Assembly: GCA_035532295.1 (NCBI GenBank)
Contig: DATKRH010000017.1
Coordinates: 1 to 64,000, forward strand
Direction: 5' to 3'
Source of the DNA: DASUBV01 sp035532295
Lineage (GTDB): Bacteria; Actinomycetota; Actinomycetes; Streptosporangiales; Streptosporangiaceae
Length of the DNA: 64,000 bases
This document shows positions 8,101 to 19,136 of the stretch, piece after piece (positions within the stretch are counted from its first letter, which is position 1; every line of letters begins with the position of its first letter). The notes beneath the pieces were generated by a model. It was not told the DNA's origin, made no database searches, and saw nothing but the letters and a program-made list of their open reading frames with translations. The position numbers were made by a program, and so were the translations under genes.

Positions 8101-9020
8101 CGGGGAATCCCGGCGAGCACGTCGAGCAGCCGCTGCGCGTCCGGCGCCGCGAGTATCCCGGCGGCCAGCGAGCGCGTCGCGGTCAGCCGGGCCAGGGCCA
8201 GGTAGGCAGGCAGGACCTCGGGAGCGGCGGCGCGCAGCGCGGCCAGGTGGCCCGCCACCGTCTCGGCGTCACCGCGTGCTACCGGCCCGGTCAGCGCGGC
8301 GTCACCGAGCCGCAGCGCGTTGTCCAGCGCCGCGGTCAGCAGGGGGCCGAGCATCCGGGCGGGGTCGGCGACTCCAGCCTGCGACAGCAGGTCACTCGCC
8401 GTCGCGACCTGGGTCACCAGGTGGTTGGCGGCCCCCGCGAGAGCGGCGTGGTACAGATCCCGGCTCTCCTCGGCGATGAACACCGGCTCCCCGCCCATCT
8501 CCACGACCAGCGCCTCCGCCACCGGGCGCAGCGGGTCGGGAGCGGTGACCCCGAAGGAGATGCCGGCCAGCCGGTCGACGTCGTCGGGACGCCCGGTGAA
8601 GGTCATGACCGGATGCAGGGCCAGCGGCATCGCGCCGCCGCGGGTGGCCGGCTCCAGGACCGCCAGGCCGTGCCGCCCGCTGGTGTGGGCGATCAGCCGC
8701 CCCGCCAGCCGCGCGCCGGTCGAGGCCAGCCCGGCCACCAGGCCCGGCAGGACATCGTCGGGGACGGTGAGCAGCACGAGGTCGGCGTCCGCGATGACCT
8801 CGTCCGGGCGCAGGACGGCGACGCCCGGCAGCGCCGCCTCGACGCGCCGCAGCGACGCCTCCGATACTGCGGACACCGCGACGACGCGGTGCCCGGCCCG
8901 GCGCAGCGCGACCGCCAGGGCCGTGCCGACGCGGCCCGCCCCGAGCACACCGACCGCCAGTTCGGCGGGATGGCGAAGGCGGCCGTGACAGGCCTCGTCG
9001 GACTCGCGGGCGTTGGTCAT
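8097..9020 (-). CDS. Rossmann-like, DUF2520 oxidoreductase family
   Basis: A 307-residue protein with an N-terminal NAD(P)-binding Rossmann domain (VGVLGAGRVGTALAVALRRAG) and a C-terminal helical DUF2520 domain (SRDLYHAALAGAANHLVT), similar in build to ketopantoate reductase-like proteins. In actinomycetes it regularly sits upstream of panC, suggesting a link to pantoate formation; the reaction is unproven. I chose ATG 9020 (MTNARESDE) because AAGGAC lies 10 bases upstream. An in-frame ATG at 9131 would add 37 residues that overlap the neighbour and look noncoding. Confidence 0.85.
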   Translation of the reverse strand: MTNARESDEACHGRLRHPAELAVGVLGAGRVGTALAVALRRAGHRVVAVSAVSEASLRRVEAALPGVAVLRPDEVIADADLVLLTVPDDVLPGLVAGLASTGARLAGRLIAHTSGRHGLAVLEPATRGGAMPLALHPVMTFTGRPDDVDRLAGISFGVTAPDPLRPVAEALVVEMGGEPVFIAEESRDLYHAALAGAANHLVTQVATASDLLSQAGVADPARMLGPLLTAALDNALRLGDAALTGPVARGDAETVAGHLAALRAAAPEVLPAYLALARLTATRSLAAGILAAPDAQRLLDVLAGIPR

Positions 9021-9093
9021 CTCGTTCCAGTCCTTGCCGGGTACCGGACGGAAAGGTTCAGCATAGCCATCCCCCAGGGCCGGTCTCCGGTAG

Positions 9094-9576
9094 TCACCGC
9101 CAGTCAGCTTGACGATCGCCGGACGCAGCATCGGAGTCTTCGGGCGGACGCGGGGCCCGGCAGCAACTTTCCAGGTAGAGGGCTGCGGCCACGAGCGCCG
9201 CGGCGGCCAGGACCGTGGCCGCCGCGGCGATCGCGTCGGAGCGCGGCACGGTCTTCTCCAGCTGCCCGGCCACGTAAATCCCGAACCCGGCCGCCAGGCC
9301 GCCTAGCGCGGTGGCGGCCGCGGAACTCGCCTTGGCCAGCGCGGCCATCCGGGCCACGGCGATGGGCTGCAGCGGCTTGCCGGTGCGCCGGCCGCTGATC
9401 CTGGCCTTGAGGTTGCGGCCGGCGATTACCTCGCCGACCGCCAGCAGCAGCATCGCCGGCACCGCCGTCCACGGCAGCGGCGGCAGGCCGGCGAAGGTCT
9501 GGCGGACCGTCAGCCAGGCCACCGCCGCGCTGATCACCGCGACGGCGAGCAACGTGCCCGGGCGAGTCGGGTTCAC
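9094..9576 (-). CDS. DUF3180 membrane protein
   Basis: A 160-residue membrane protein of the actinobacterial DUF3180 family, usually directly after folK. I see about four hydrophobic segments: TLLAVAVISAAVAWLTV, WTAVPAMLLLAVGEVIAG, a central one around LGGLAAGFGIYVAGQ and AAAATVLAAAALVAAALYL. Function is unknown. The GTG at 9576 overlaps the folK stop as GTGA. A longer frame from 9837 exists, but its extra part is the folK gene read in another frame. Confidence 0.88.
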   Translation of the reverse strand: MNPTRPGTLLAVAVISAAVAWLTVRQTFAGLPPLPWTAVPAMLLLAVGEVIAGRNLKARISGRRTGKPLQPIAVARMAALAKASSAAATALGGLAAGFGIYVAGQLEKTVPRSDAIAAAATVLAAAALVAAALYLESCCRAPRPPEDSDAASGDRQADWR

Positions 9577-10136
9577 TGAGCAGCCGCCCCGGGGGCCGCC
9601 TCGGGCAGCGTGAGCGCCGCGCCGGCCAGCCGCCGGACTCCGGCCGTCCCGATCACGCTCACCAGGCCGGCCACCGCGCCCCGGCCCGGCAGGCACGCGG
9701 CCGGCGCCGCTTCCAGCCACGGCACGAGCACGAACGCCCGCTCGTGCGCCCGCGGATGCGGCAGGGTCAGCTCGGGATCGTCGCTCGTCTCCTCGCCGCA
9801 GGCGATCACATCGACATCCAGCGTCCGCGGCCCCCACCGCTGGGCCCGGACGCGCCCGAGCGCCACCTCAGCGGCCTGGCCGCGCCGCAGGATCTCGATC
9901 GCCGGCAGCGCGGAGGCGACGAGCAGGACCGCGTTCAGGTAGTCGTCTTGCGGCGGGCCGCCCACCGGGTCGGTCTCGTAAACGCCGGACACCGCGGTGG
10001 CGCGCAGGCTCGCGGCACCCGGAGCGCCCCCGCACAGCAGGTCGATGCCGCGCTGCAGGTTCCCGAGCCGGTCGCCGAGGTTGCTGCCCAGGGCGAGCAC
10101 GACCGTGCGGGCGGCGCCGGGGACGACTGCGCTCAT
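9573..10136 (-). CDS. folK: Hydroxymethyldihydropterin pyrophosphokinase
   Basis: A 187-residue HPPK that transfers pyrophosphate from ATP to 6-hydroxymethyl-7,8-dihydropterin. Signatures are VVLALGSNLGDRLGNLQ at the N-terminus and RWGPRTLDVDVIACG with the magnesium-binding DxD, followed by LPHPRAHERAFVLVPW. Its start at 10136 overlaps the stop of folB (10133) by four bases, consistent with a coupled folP-folB-folK unit. Length is normal. Confidence 0.96.
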   Translation of the reverse strand: MSAVVPGAARTVVLALGSNLGDRLGNLQRGIDLLCGGAPGAASLRATAVSGVYETDPVGGPPQDDYLNAVLLVASALPAIEILRRGQAAEVALGRVRAQRWGPRTLDVDVIACGEETSDDPELTLPHPRAHERAFVLVPWLEAAPAACLPGRGAVAGLVSVIGTAGVRRLAGAALTLPEAAPGAAAQ

Positions 10137-10498
10137 CCGCGGCTCCGGCGGATAGTCACGCTGATGTCGGCCACCTGCTGGGCCACCGGCGCGTGCGGCT
10201 TGTGCACCGTGATCTCGGCCTTCCGGATGGCCCGGTCGTCCAGGCAGGCGTCAGCGAGCCGCTGGGCCAGGGTCTCGATGAGGGCCACCGGGGGGCCCGC
10301 CACGATGGCGGCCAGGCGATCGGCCAGGGCGCCGTAGTCGGCCGTCAGCGCGAGATCGTCCGCGGCCGCCGCGGCCCGGGTGTCGACCGTCAGGATCGCG
10401 TCGATCACGAACTCCTGGCCGCTGACGCGCTCATGGTCCAGCACGCCGTGGCGGCCGAACACGCGCAGCCCCAGCAGCGAGATCCGGTCCCGGCTCAT
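10133..10498 (-). CDS. folB: Dihydroneopterin aldolase
   Basis: A 121-residue FolB that converts dihydroneopterin to 6-hydroxymethyl-dihydropterin and glycolaldehyde. It begins MSRDRISLLGLRVFGRHGVLDHER, the usual start of the family including the GxxGV substrate loop, and contains TADYGALADRL and ETLAQRLAD. The conserved lysine lies near AEITVHKPHAPV. Overlaps with folP and folK are four bases each. Confidence 0.96.
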   Translation of the reverse strand: MSRDRISLLGLRVFGRHGVLDHERVSGQEFVIDAILTVDTRAAAAADDLALTADYGALADRLAAIVAGPPVALIETLAQRLADACLDDRAIRKAEITVHKPHAPVAQQVADISVTIRRSRG

Positions 10499-11427
10499 CT
10501 AGCCCCACCCACCCCGCCTGCCCCGCAGCCCCTGACCTCCTGGCGCCAGCGCGCGGCCACCCGCACCGCGTCGGCGCTGGCGGGCACCTCGTGCACCCGC
10601 ACGCACCAGGCGCCAGCCGCCGCCGTCAGGGCCGTCAGGGCCGCGGTCGCGTCATCGGTACCGGTGAAGGACCGGAGCTCGCCGTCCGGGCCGGCCAGCA
10701 GCCGGCTGATGAACCGCTTGCGGGAGGCGGCCACCAGGAGCGGGAACGGCGACCCGGCGACCTCCAGGCAGGAAATCTCGGGCAGGCTGCCCAGGAGCGC
10801 CCAGTTGTGCTCGGCCAGCTTGGCGAACCCCAGCCCCGGATCCACGATGATCTGCGCCGGGTCGACGCCGCCGGCGATCACCTCTTGTACCCGGCGGCCG
10901 AGTTCCGCGCGGACCTCGGCGACCACGTCGCCGTACACCGCCTTGCGATACATGTCGGCGCTGTGCCCGCGCCAGTGCGTGACCACGTAGGGCACGCCCG
11001 CGGCGGCGACCACGGCGACCATCGCGGGATCAGCCAGGCCGCCGCTCACGTCGTTGACCATCGCCGCGCCCGCCTCCAGCGCCCGCTCGGCGACCGACGC
11101 CCGCATGGTGTCCACGCTCACGCAGACGCCCGCGCCGGCCAGTTCGGTGACCACGGGGATGGCCCGGCGCAGCTCCTCCGCCGCGGGAATCCGCTGAGCG
11201 CCGGGCCGGGTCGACTCCCCGCCGACGTCGACGATGTCGGCGCCCGCCGCGGCGAGCTCCCGGCCCCGGGCGCCCGCCCCGGCCCGGTCCGGCCACCTGC
11301 CGCCGTCGGAGAAGGAGTCCGGCGTGACGTTGACGACGCCCATCACCAGGGCGCGTGCCTCGCTGGGCAGGCCACGCAGCCGGCGGTCGGGCCGCGGCAC
11401 GGCCCTGCCCTCCGTGTCGCCCCTCAT
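10495..11427 (-). CDS. folP: Dihydropteroate synthase
   Basis: A 310-residue DHPS that condenses the activated pterin with p-aminobenzoate; it is the sulfonamide target. VMGVVNVTPDSFSDGG (near residue 30) and DIVDVGGESTRPGA (near residue 63) are the two family signatures. DPGLGFAK is the third conserved loop. An N-terminal extension of about 25 residues precedes the core. The gene ends in a four-base overlap with folB. folE is not its direct neighbour: a membrane aminoacyltransferase gene lies between them. Confidence 0.96.
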   Translation of the reverse strand: MRGDTEGRAVPRPDRRLRGLPSEARALVMGVVNVTPDSFSDGGRWPDRAGAGARGRELAAAGADIVDVGGESTRPGAQRIPAAEELRRAIPVVTELAGAGVCVSVDTMRASVAERALEAGAAMVNDVSGGLADPAMVAVVAAAGVPYVVTHWRGHSADMYRKAVYGDVVAEVRAELGRRVQEVIAGGVDPAQIIVDPGLGFAKLAEHNWALLGSLPEISCLEVAGSPFPLLVAASRKRFISRLLAGPDGELRSFTGTDDATAALTALTAAAGAWCVRVHEVPASADAVRVAARWRQEVRGCGAGGVGGAR

Positions 11428-11450
11428 AGGGCCAATCTACGGGCTGCCGA

Positions 11451-13328
11451 CTACGGCGCGGGACGCGGCTGGCCTGGCGGGCGTGGCGGGCCGATGACCC
11501 GGCGGCGCAGCCGCCCCATGCGCAGTTTCCTGGCGACCCGGCGCAGTTCCACCGTGGGCCAGACCAGGAAGGCCTCGGCCTCCATCGCGGCCAGGCCAAT
11601 CCGTGGCAGGTCGCGCGGGTTCGGGAAGACGAGGAACCTCGGCAGCCACTGCGGGCTGAACTTGGCGTTGAACTTATACAGCGACTCGATCTGGAACCAG
11701 CGCGACATGAACAGGAGCACCCGGCGCCAGGCCCGCAGCACCGGGCCCGCCCCGATCCGCTCCCCGCGCTCTAGCGCGGCGCGGAACATGGCGAAGTTGA
11801 GCGAGATGCGCTTGACACCCAGGTCCGCGCCGTGCTTGATGGTCTCCACGATCAGGAAGTCGTTCAGCCCGGGCGAGGCGCCCCGATCGCGCCGCATCAG
11901 GTCAAGCGAGAGCCCGTCAGAGCCCCACGGCACGAAATGCAGGACGGCACGGAGCACCCCGTTCTCGGTCGCCGTGACGATCACGCAGTCCTTGTCATCG
12001 CAGCCGCCCACCCGGCCCAGCGCCATGGAGAAGCCCCGCTCGGTCGGGCTGCCCCGCCAGCTGTCGGCCTGCCGCACCAGCCGCTTGATCTCGTCCGCCG
12101 GAACGTCGCCGACCCGGCGGACCTCGGCCACGTAGCCCTGCCGGGCGACCCGCTTGACCATCTGCCGGACGTTGCGCATGGCCCGGCCCTCCATCGAGAA
12201 CTCGGCGACGCTGACGACGGCCTCGTCGCCCAGCTCCAGGGCGGTCAGGCCGCCCTCGCGGCACCAGACCTCCGCGCCCAGCTCGCTGCAGCCGATGACC
12301 GCGGGCACCCAGGCGTGGCGGGCGGCCTGGTCCAGGAAGGCGTGGATGGCGCCCGGCCAGGCCTCCGGGTCGCCGATCGGGTCTCCGCTGGCCAGCATCA
12401 CGCCCGACAGGACCCGGTAGCCGATGCAGGACTTGCCGGTCGACGACCAGATGACGCTCTTGTCATCGCGCAGCGTGAAATAGCCCAGCGAGTCCTGCTC
12501 GCCGTGCCGGTGCAGCAGCCCTCGGATCCGCTCGGCGTCCTGCGCCCGCAGCCGCCCGACCGGCTCGGCCGGGCGCAGGAAGAGGTAACCGACCACGACC
12601 AGGGTGAGCAGGCCGAGCGCCCCGGTCAGGAAGCTGAAGCGATCCGCGGCGCTCGGCGAGAAGAAACGCACGGGACCGGAGAAACCGACCAGGTTAAAGG
12701 CCGCGGACTCCAGCCGCTGGGCCAGCGGGTAATTGGCGGCCAGCCCATCGGCGACCGACAGGTACGCGATGCTGATGGCCAGATCGGCGACGACCAGGCC
12801 GCACAGCGCCCAGAGGGCCCGCCACCGGGTGCGCGGGTCCCCGACGGCATAGAACTCCTTGCGGTAGCACACCAGCGCCACCAGCAGGGCAGCGGTGACC
12901 GTCGTCTGGACTAGATGCGGCGGGACGTGACGCAGCAGCGTGTGCACCGCCAGGCTGGACGCCAGCAGCGCCAGCACCGCCCGCCATGCCCGGCGCTTCC
13001 GCCTGCGCAGGCCGTGCGACAGCATCAGGAGCAAGAGCCCGATGATGACATCGGCGGTGCGGGTGAGGTTCGTGACCTCGGCCAGCCGGTGCAGCTTGTA
13101 CCGGTAGAACAGCCCGGGGCCGAGGCCCTCGATGATGTCGGCGAGCCCGATCAGCAAGCCCAGCCAGCCCGCGACGAACGGCACCCAGCGACGTTGATGC
13201 CGCCGGTCGGGTGCTCGTCCGGAGACGGGCCTGGCCGACGTCAGCTCGCCGGCGTCGGCGCCGGAATCAGCTGCGGTTGGCACGCTCTTATCTGTCATCT
13301 CGGACAAGGTGCTCAGGCCCCTGTTCAC
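11451..13328 (-). CDS. MprF/LysX-like lipid aminoacyltransferase (DUF2156)
   Basis: A 625-residue membrane protein. About residues 50-270 hold roughly six membrane segments, and about 290-600 form the DUF2156 (phosphatidylglycerol lysyltransferase C-terminal) domain, with GYFTLRDDKSVIWSS, SYxxxG-like GYRVLSGVMLASGDPIG and DLMRRDRGASPGLNDFLIV. Family enzymes move lysine from Lys-tRNA to phosphatidylglycerol, lowering surface charge and sensitivity to cationic peptides. Unlike mycobacterial LysX there is no fused lysyl-tRNA synthetase, but lysS lies 5 kb downstream on the same strand. The tail is rich in Arg and Pro. The amino acid and lipid used are inferred. Confidence 0.85.
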   Translation of the reverse strand: MNRGLSTLSEMTDKSVPTAADSGADAGELTSARPVSGRAPDRRHQRRWVPFVAGWLGLLIGLADIIEGLGPGLFYRYKLHRLAEVTNLTRTADVIIGLLLLMLSHGLRRRKRRAWRAVLALLASSLAVHTLLRHVPPHLVQTTVTAALLVALVCYRKEFYAVGDPRTRWRALWALCGLVVADLAISIAYLSVADGLAANYPLAQRLESAAFNLVGFSGPVRFFSPSAADRFSFLTGALGLLTLVVVGYLFLRPAEPVGRLRAQDAERIRGLLHRHGEQDSLGYFTLRDDKSVIWSSTGKSCIGYRVLSGVMLASGDPIGDPEAWPGAIHAFLDQAARHAWVPAVIGCSELGAEVWCREGGLTALELGDEAVVSVAEFSMEGRAMRNVRQMVKRVARQGYVAEVRRVGDVPADEIKRLVRQADSWRGSPTERGFSMALGRVGGCDDKDCVIVTATENGVLRAVLHFVPWGSDGLSLDLMRRDRGASPGLNDFLIVETIKHGADLGVKRISLNFAMFRAALERGERIGAGPVLRAWRRVLLFMSRWFQIESLYKFNAKFSPQWLPRFLVFPNPRDLPRIGLAAMEAEAFLVWPTVELRRVARKLRMGRLRRRVIGPPRPPGQPRPAP

Positions 13329-13395
13329 GGGGCATCAGCGTAGTCATCGCCGTATGCCCCCGCGGGCAAACCCCCGAACGCGCGCCTGACTTGGC

Positions 13396-13970
13396 TCAGC
13401 GCCGATTCAGGAGCAGGCTCATGGCCTCTGCCCGTGTGCTGTCGGATTCCAGGAAGGATCCGCGGACCGCGGATGTGACGGTTTTCGCGCCGGGCTTGCG
13501 CACCCCGCGCATGGACATGCACAGGTGCTCAGCCTCGATCACGACGATGACACCGCGTGGTTCCAGCACGCGCATCATCGCGTCCGCGACCTGGCTGGTC
13601 ATGCGTTCTTGCACCTGCGGCCGCCGGGCAAAGACATCCACCAGCCTGGCCAGCTTGGACAGGCCTGTGATCTGGCCCTTGGGGTTGGGGATGTAGCCGA
13701 CGTGCGCGTTCCCGAAGAACGGGACGAGGTGGTGCTCGCAGGTCGAGTAGACCTCGATGTCGCGCACCAGCACCATCTCGTCGTGATCGGCGTCGAAGAC
13801 GGTGGTCAGCACGTCCTCGGGCGTCAGCCGCAGGCCGGCGAACTGCTCGGTGTACGCCCGCGCGACCCGGGCGGGCGTCTCCTGCAGTCCGTCCCGCTCG
13901 GGATCCTCGCCAACGGCAAGGAGTATCTCCCGAACCGCACGCTCAATTCGCGGCAGGTCGAAATCCGAGC

Positions 13971-13974
<4 letters not shown>
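13396..13974 (-). CDS. folE: GTP cyclohydrolase I
   Basis: A 192-residue FolE that opens GTP to dihydroneopterin triphosphate, the first folate step. The zinc and catalytic residues are visible in STCEHHLVPFFGNAHVGYIP and in EAEHLCMSMRGVRKPGA. The start appears to be TTG at 13974, overlapping the ftsH stop as TTGA. I see no better ATG, and family members end their N-terminus near here. Translation is likely coupled to ftsH. Confidence 0.96.
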
Positions 13975-16016
<2,042 letters not shown>

Positions 16017-16336
16017 CGACGAACGGCCCCGCTGGTGTCGGGCCGATCCCTCCTGACGATCCTCATGCCCCGCCGACGCCCGACGGGGCTGCCTTGCGCT
16101 CCAGCGTCCACGCTTGGCTTCCTGCCTCCCGCCAGCTAGCAGCGAGATTTACTGACGGTACACCGGGCGCGGAGGCACTGGCACGCAGGAGACCCATGCC
16201 AGGCCGCCATCCGACAGCGGCCTCGATACGCCTCTTACCCACCTGAACGTATTTCAGCTGTCGCGGTGTTCCCGGCCGCGCCGCGCTGAGTCGGCGGCCC
16301 GCCGGTTCGGTCCCCGCGGCTTCCCGCGCCGCCCCG
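16017..16336. other. Intergenic region hpt/ftsH
   Basis: About 320 bases between the stop of hpt and the start of ftsH. It holds no plausible gene. It should contain the ftsH promoter, but I cannot assign clear -35/-10 boxes. An ATTTACTGACGGTACACC stretch at about 16147-16164 is the least GC-rich part. Confidence 0.5.
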
Positions 16337-16900
16337 CTACACCGGGTCGCCGCCGTACACGTGCGGCGCCAGCATGCCGATGAACGGGAGGTTCCGGTAG
16401 CGCTCGGAGTAGTCGAGTCCGTACCCGACGACAAACGCGTCATCAATGTCGAATCCGGTGTAAGCCACGTCCACTTTTATCCGGGTTGCCATCGGCTTGC
16501 GCAGCAGCACGCACACCCGCACCGACGCCGGACCGCGCGACTCCAGGTTCCCCACCAGCCAGGACAGCGTCAGGCCCGAGTCGATGATGTCCTCGACCAC
16601 CAGGACATGGCGGCCGGTGATATCGGCGTCAAGATCCTTCAGGATGCGGACGACTCCCGACGACTGCGTCCCCGAGCCGTAGGAGGACACGGCCATCCAG
16701 TCCATCTGCACCGGCAGGTGGATGGCGCGGGCCAGGTCGGCCATCACCATGACGGCGCCCTTGAGCACGCCGACCAGCAGAAGTTCGCGGTCAGCGTAAT
16801 CGGTATCGATCTGCGCCGCCAGCTCCGCAATGCGCGCCTGAAGCCGCTCGGGAGTGATCAATACGTCCTGAAGGTCGGCTCCCACATCAATCGCGTCCAC
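16337..16900 (-). CDS. hpt: Hypoxanthine phosphoribosyltransferase
   Basis: A 187-residue purine salvage enzyme that makes IMP or GMP from hypoxanthine or guanine and PRPP. The PRPP loop is VLVVEDIIDSGLTLSW (about 97-112), and LVGVLKGAVMVMADLAR is the N-terminal phosphate loop. It starts with GTG at 16900, directly after the tilS stop at 16901, so the two are translated together, a pairing seen in many bacteria. Confidence 0.96.
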   Translation of the reverse strand: MDAIDVGADLQDVLITPERLQARIAELAAQIDTDYADRELLLVGVLKGAVMVMADLARAIHLPVQMDWMAVSSYGSGTQSSGVVRILKDLDADITGRHVLVVEDIIDSGLTLSWLVGNLESRGPASVRVCVLLRKPMATRIKVDVAYTGFDIDDAFVVGYGLDYSERYRNLPFIGMLAPHVYGGDPV

Positions 16901-17980
16901 TCAGGCTCTCCCGTCGCGCCCCTCCGCGAGCACCGCGGGGGCGAACAGCAGCCTCCCATACCGACGCTGGCAGCGAACACCGCCGGGCAGGTCTACCCAT
17001 TGCTGCCCATGCCAGCTGGTGACCAGGGCATCGATCTGCGCGATGTGCCGCTCGCCGAGCGCGCCGGCCGGCGCCCCGGAGGCCAGCGCGGCGCCGCGCA
17101 GCACCCGGCTCCGGATCGCCTCCGGCAGCCCGGCCAGGGCATCGGCGGGCAGGCCGGGCTCGGTGTCGGCAATCCGCCTGGCCGTCGCGGCGGCCAGCTC
17201 GTCCAGGGCATCCGCGTCCGCTCGCAGCTGACGGGCAGTCCGCGCCAGCGCGAGGGCCACGCCCGGCCCGAGCTCGGCCTCCAGCGCCGGCAGCAGCCGG
17301 ACCCGGACCCGGACCCGCGCGTAGCTCGGATCGCTGTTGTGCGGGTCGTCCCAGGGCCGCAGGCGCAGTGCCGTGCACGCCGCCCGGGTCTGCGTCCGGC
17401 GGATGTCCAGCAGCGGCCTGAGGTAGCTGGCCCCGTGGTCAGCAGCCCCGTGGTCAGCAGCACCGTGGTCAGCAGCACCGTGGTCAGCAGGACTGCGCGG
17501 CGCCATCCCGGCCAGGGAGCGGGCACCGGAGCCGCGGGCCAGGCCCAGCAGGACGGTCTCGGCCTGGTCGTCCAGAGTGTGCCCGAGCAGGATCGCCGCC
17601 GCCCCGGCGCCGGCCCCGGCCTGGTCGAGGGCCGCGTACCTAGCGGCCCGCGCGGCCGCCTCCGGGCCGGGGTAGGGCGCCGGACCGCCGGGCCCCGCGA
17701 CCTCGGCGCGGATGGCCAGCACGGGATCGAGGCCGAGCCCGGCGAGGATGGTGACTACCCTGGCGGCCTGATCGGCTGACCCGGATTGCAGCCCGTGGTC
17801 GACCGTGACGCCGCCGGCCCGCAATCCGAGCCGCGGGCCCTCGAACGCCAGCGCCGACGCGAGGGCAAGCGAATCCGCGCCCCCCGAGCAGGCGGCCAGG
17901 ACGAGGTCGCCGGGAGCGAGGCCGGCCAGGCTACGGCGAACCGCTAGCCGGACGACGGCTACCGCCGGGTGCGGGCCCAC
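16901..17980 (-). CDS. tilS: tRNA(Ile)-lysidine synthase
   Basis: A 359-residue TilS that modifies C34 of the AUA-reading tRNA-Ile to lysidine. The N-type ATP-pyrophosphatase loop is CSGGADSLAL (about 30-39). TVDHGLQ and LLGHTLDDQAETVLLGLARG are further family motifs. Inside the catalytic half is a low-complexity insert of AADHG units from a 15-base tandem repeat (17431-17490), probably a surface loop. It lies just upstream of hpt. Confidence 0.94.
   Translation of the reverse strand: MGPHPAVAVVRLAVRRSLAGLAPGDLVLAACSGGADSLALASALAFEGPRLGLRAGGVTVDHGLQSGSADQAARVVTILAGLGLDPVLAIRAEVAGPGGPAPYPGPEAAARAARYAALDQAGAGAGAAAILLGHTLDDQAETVLLGLARGSGARSLAGMAPRSPADHGAADHGAADHGAADHGASYLRPLLDIRRTQTRAACTALRLRPWDDPHNSDPSYARVRVRVRLLPALEAELGPGVALALARTARQLRADADALDELAAATARRIADTEPGLPADALAGLPEAIRSRVLRGAALASGAPAGALGERHIAQIDALVTSWHGQQWVDLPGGVRCQRRYGRLLFAPAVLAEGRDGRA
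17431..17490. repeat. 15-bp tandem repeat, four copies, in tilS
   Basis: Four 15-base units, CCMCGTGGTCAGCAG on the plus strand, follow each other exactly and differ only at the third base. They are in frame and add AADHG units to TilS. Copy number could vary between strains by slippage. Confidence 0.9.
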
Positions 17981-17986
17981 CGCGGC

Positions 17987-19069
17987 TCAGCTGGCGGCGG
18001 CGCGGCCGCCATCTACCCGATCCAGCCACGCCAGCGGGTCGGTGATCTCATCCGGCGTGGGCAGCGTCTGCGGCGAGGTCCACACCTTGTTGAAGGTCGC
18101 CATCCCGGCCTCTTCGACCACCTTCCTGACAAAGCGCGAGCCCTGCTCGTACTGCTTCATCTTCAGGTCGATCCCCAGGATCCGGCGCAGGGCCTGCTCG
18201 ATCCGGCTGGACGAGCCGCGCCGGGCCGAGAACCGCGCCCGGATCTGCGCGACCGACGGCACGACACTGGGCCCGACGGCGTCCATCACATAGTCGCCGT
18301 GGCCCTCGACCAGCGTCATCACCGAGGTCAGCCGCTCCAGGATCTCGCGCTGCCGGGGACTTTGGATGGCCTCGATGAGGCTGCCCGTGCCGGTGACGGC
18401 ATCGGCGGCAGCGCGCAGCCGGTCCAGGATCGAGGCCGGGTCCAGGTCCGAGGCGAGCAGGAAGGCGGTCATCTGCTCCTGCACGTAGGGCCGGAGCCAC
18501 GGAACCGAGGTGAACTGGGTCCGGTGGGTTTCCTCGTGCAGGCAGACCCAGCGGCGGAAGTCGCTGGGATCGACGGCCAGCTCGCGCTCGATCATCACGA
18601 TGTTGGGTGCGACCAGCGTCAGGCGGCCCGCCGGCGCGTCCTGTCCGGAGGCGTCGGGGTCCGGCGGCAGGAAGAGCTCGTACTGGCCCAGCACCCGGCC
18701 AGCCAGGTAGGCCAGGATCAGGCCGGCCTGCATTCCGGTTACCCGGGACCCCACAGCGGAGATAACGGACCCGCCCGCCGGCCCGCCACGCTCGGCAAGG
18801 TGCTGGGCGAGCGGATCCAGGACCACGCGGAAGCCGTCCACGTTCGCCCGAATCCAGCCGGGGCGATCCACCACCGCCACCAGCCCGTCGTCGGCCGCGC
18901 CCGGCAGGCCGGTCAGCTCGCGAACCGGCTCGGCTACCTCGGCGGCCAGCTGCCGGAGCTGGGCGACGACCTTCCTCGCCTCGGCCATGGTGACGGCGGG
19001 ACCCGGCCGGACCCACCGGACGCCGGTAGAGGTGGCCACATTCCAGTCGATCATCTGCGCGCTACTCAC
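17987..19069 (-). CDS. Zinc-dependent metalloprotease family, DUF2342
   Basis: A 360-residue protein of the DUF2342 family, also labelled coenzyme F420 biosynthesis-associated. The zinc motif is HEETH in WVCLHEETHRTQF (near residue 178). Other conserved pieces are NIVMIERELAVDPSDFRRW and LVEGHGDYVMDAVG. The family is actinobacterial and often sits beside tilS and dacB, as here. The substrate is not known; the link to F420 comes from co-occurrence, not biochemistry. Confidence 0.85.
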   Translation of the reverse strand: MSSAQMIDWNVATSTGVRWVRPGPAVTMAEARKVVAQLRQLAAEVAEPVRELTGLPGAADDGLVAVVDRPGWIRANVDGFRVVLDPLAQHLAERGGPAGGSVISAVGSRVTGMQAGLILAYLAGRVLGQYELFLPPDPDASGQDAPAGRLTLVAPNIVMIERELAVDPSDFRRWVCLHEETHRTQFTSVPWLRPYVQEQMTAFLLASDLDPASILDRLRAAADAVTGTGSLIEAIQSPRQREILERLTSVMTLVEGHGDYVMDAVGPSVVPSVAQIRARFSARRGSSSRIEQALRRILGIDLKMKQYEQGSRFVRKVVEEAGMATFNKVWTSPQTLPTPDEITDPLAWLDRVDGGRAAAS

Positions 19070-19136
19070 CCCTCCACCGTACGTGGCCCGGGCCAGGGGC
19101 GCCCCGCCGGCGCGGTCGCGGCAGCGGGGCGCCCCG

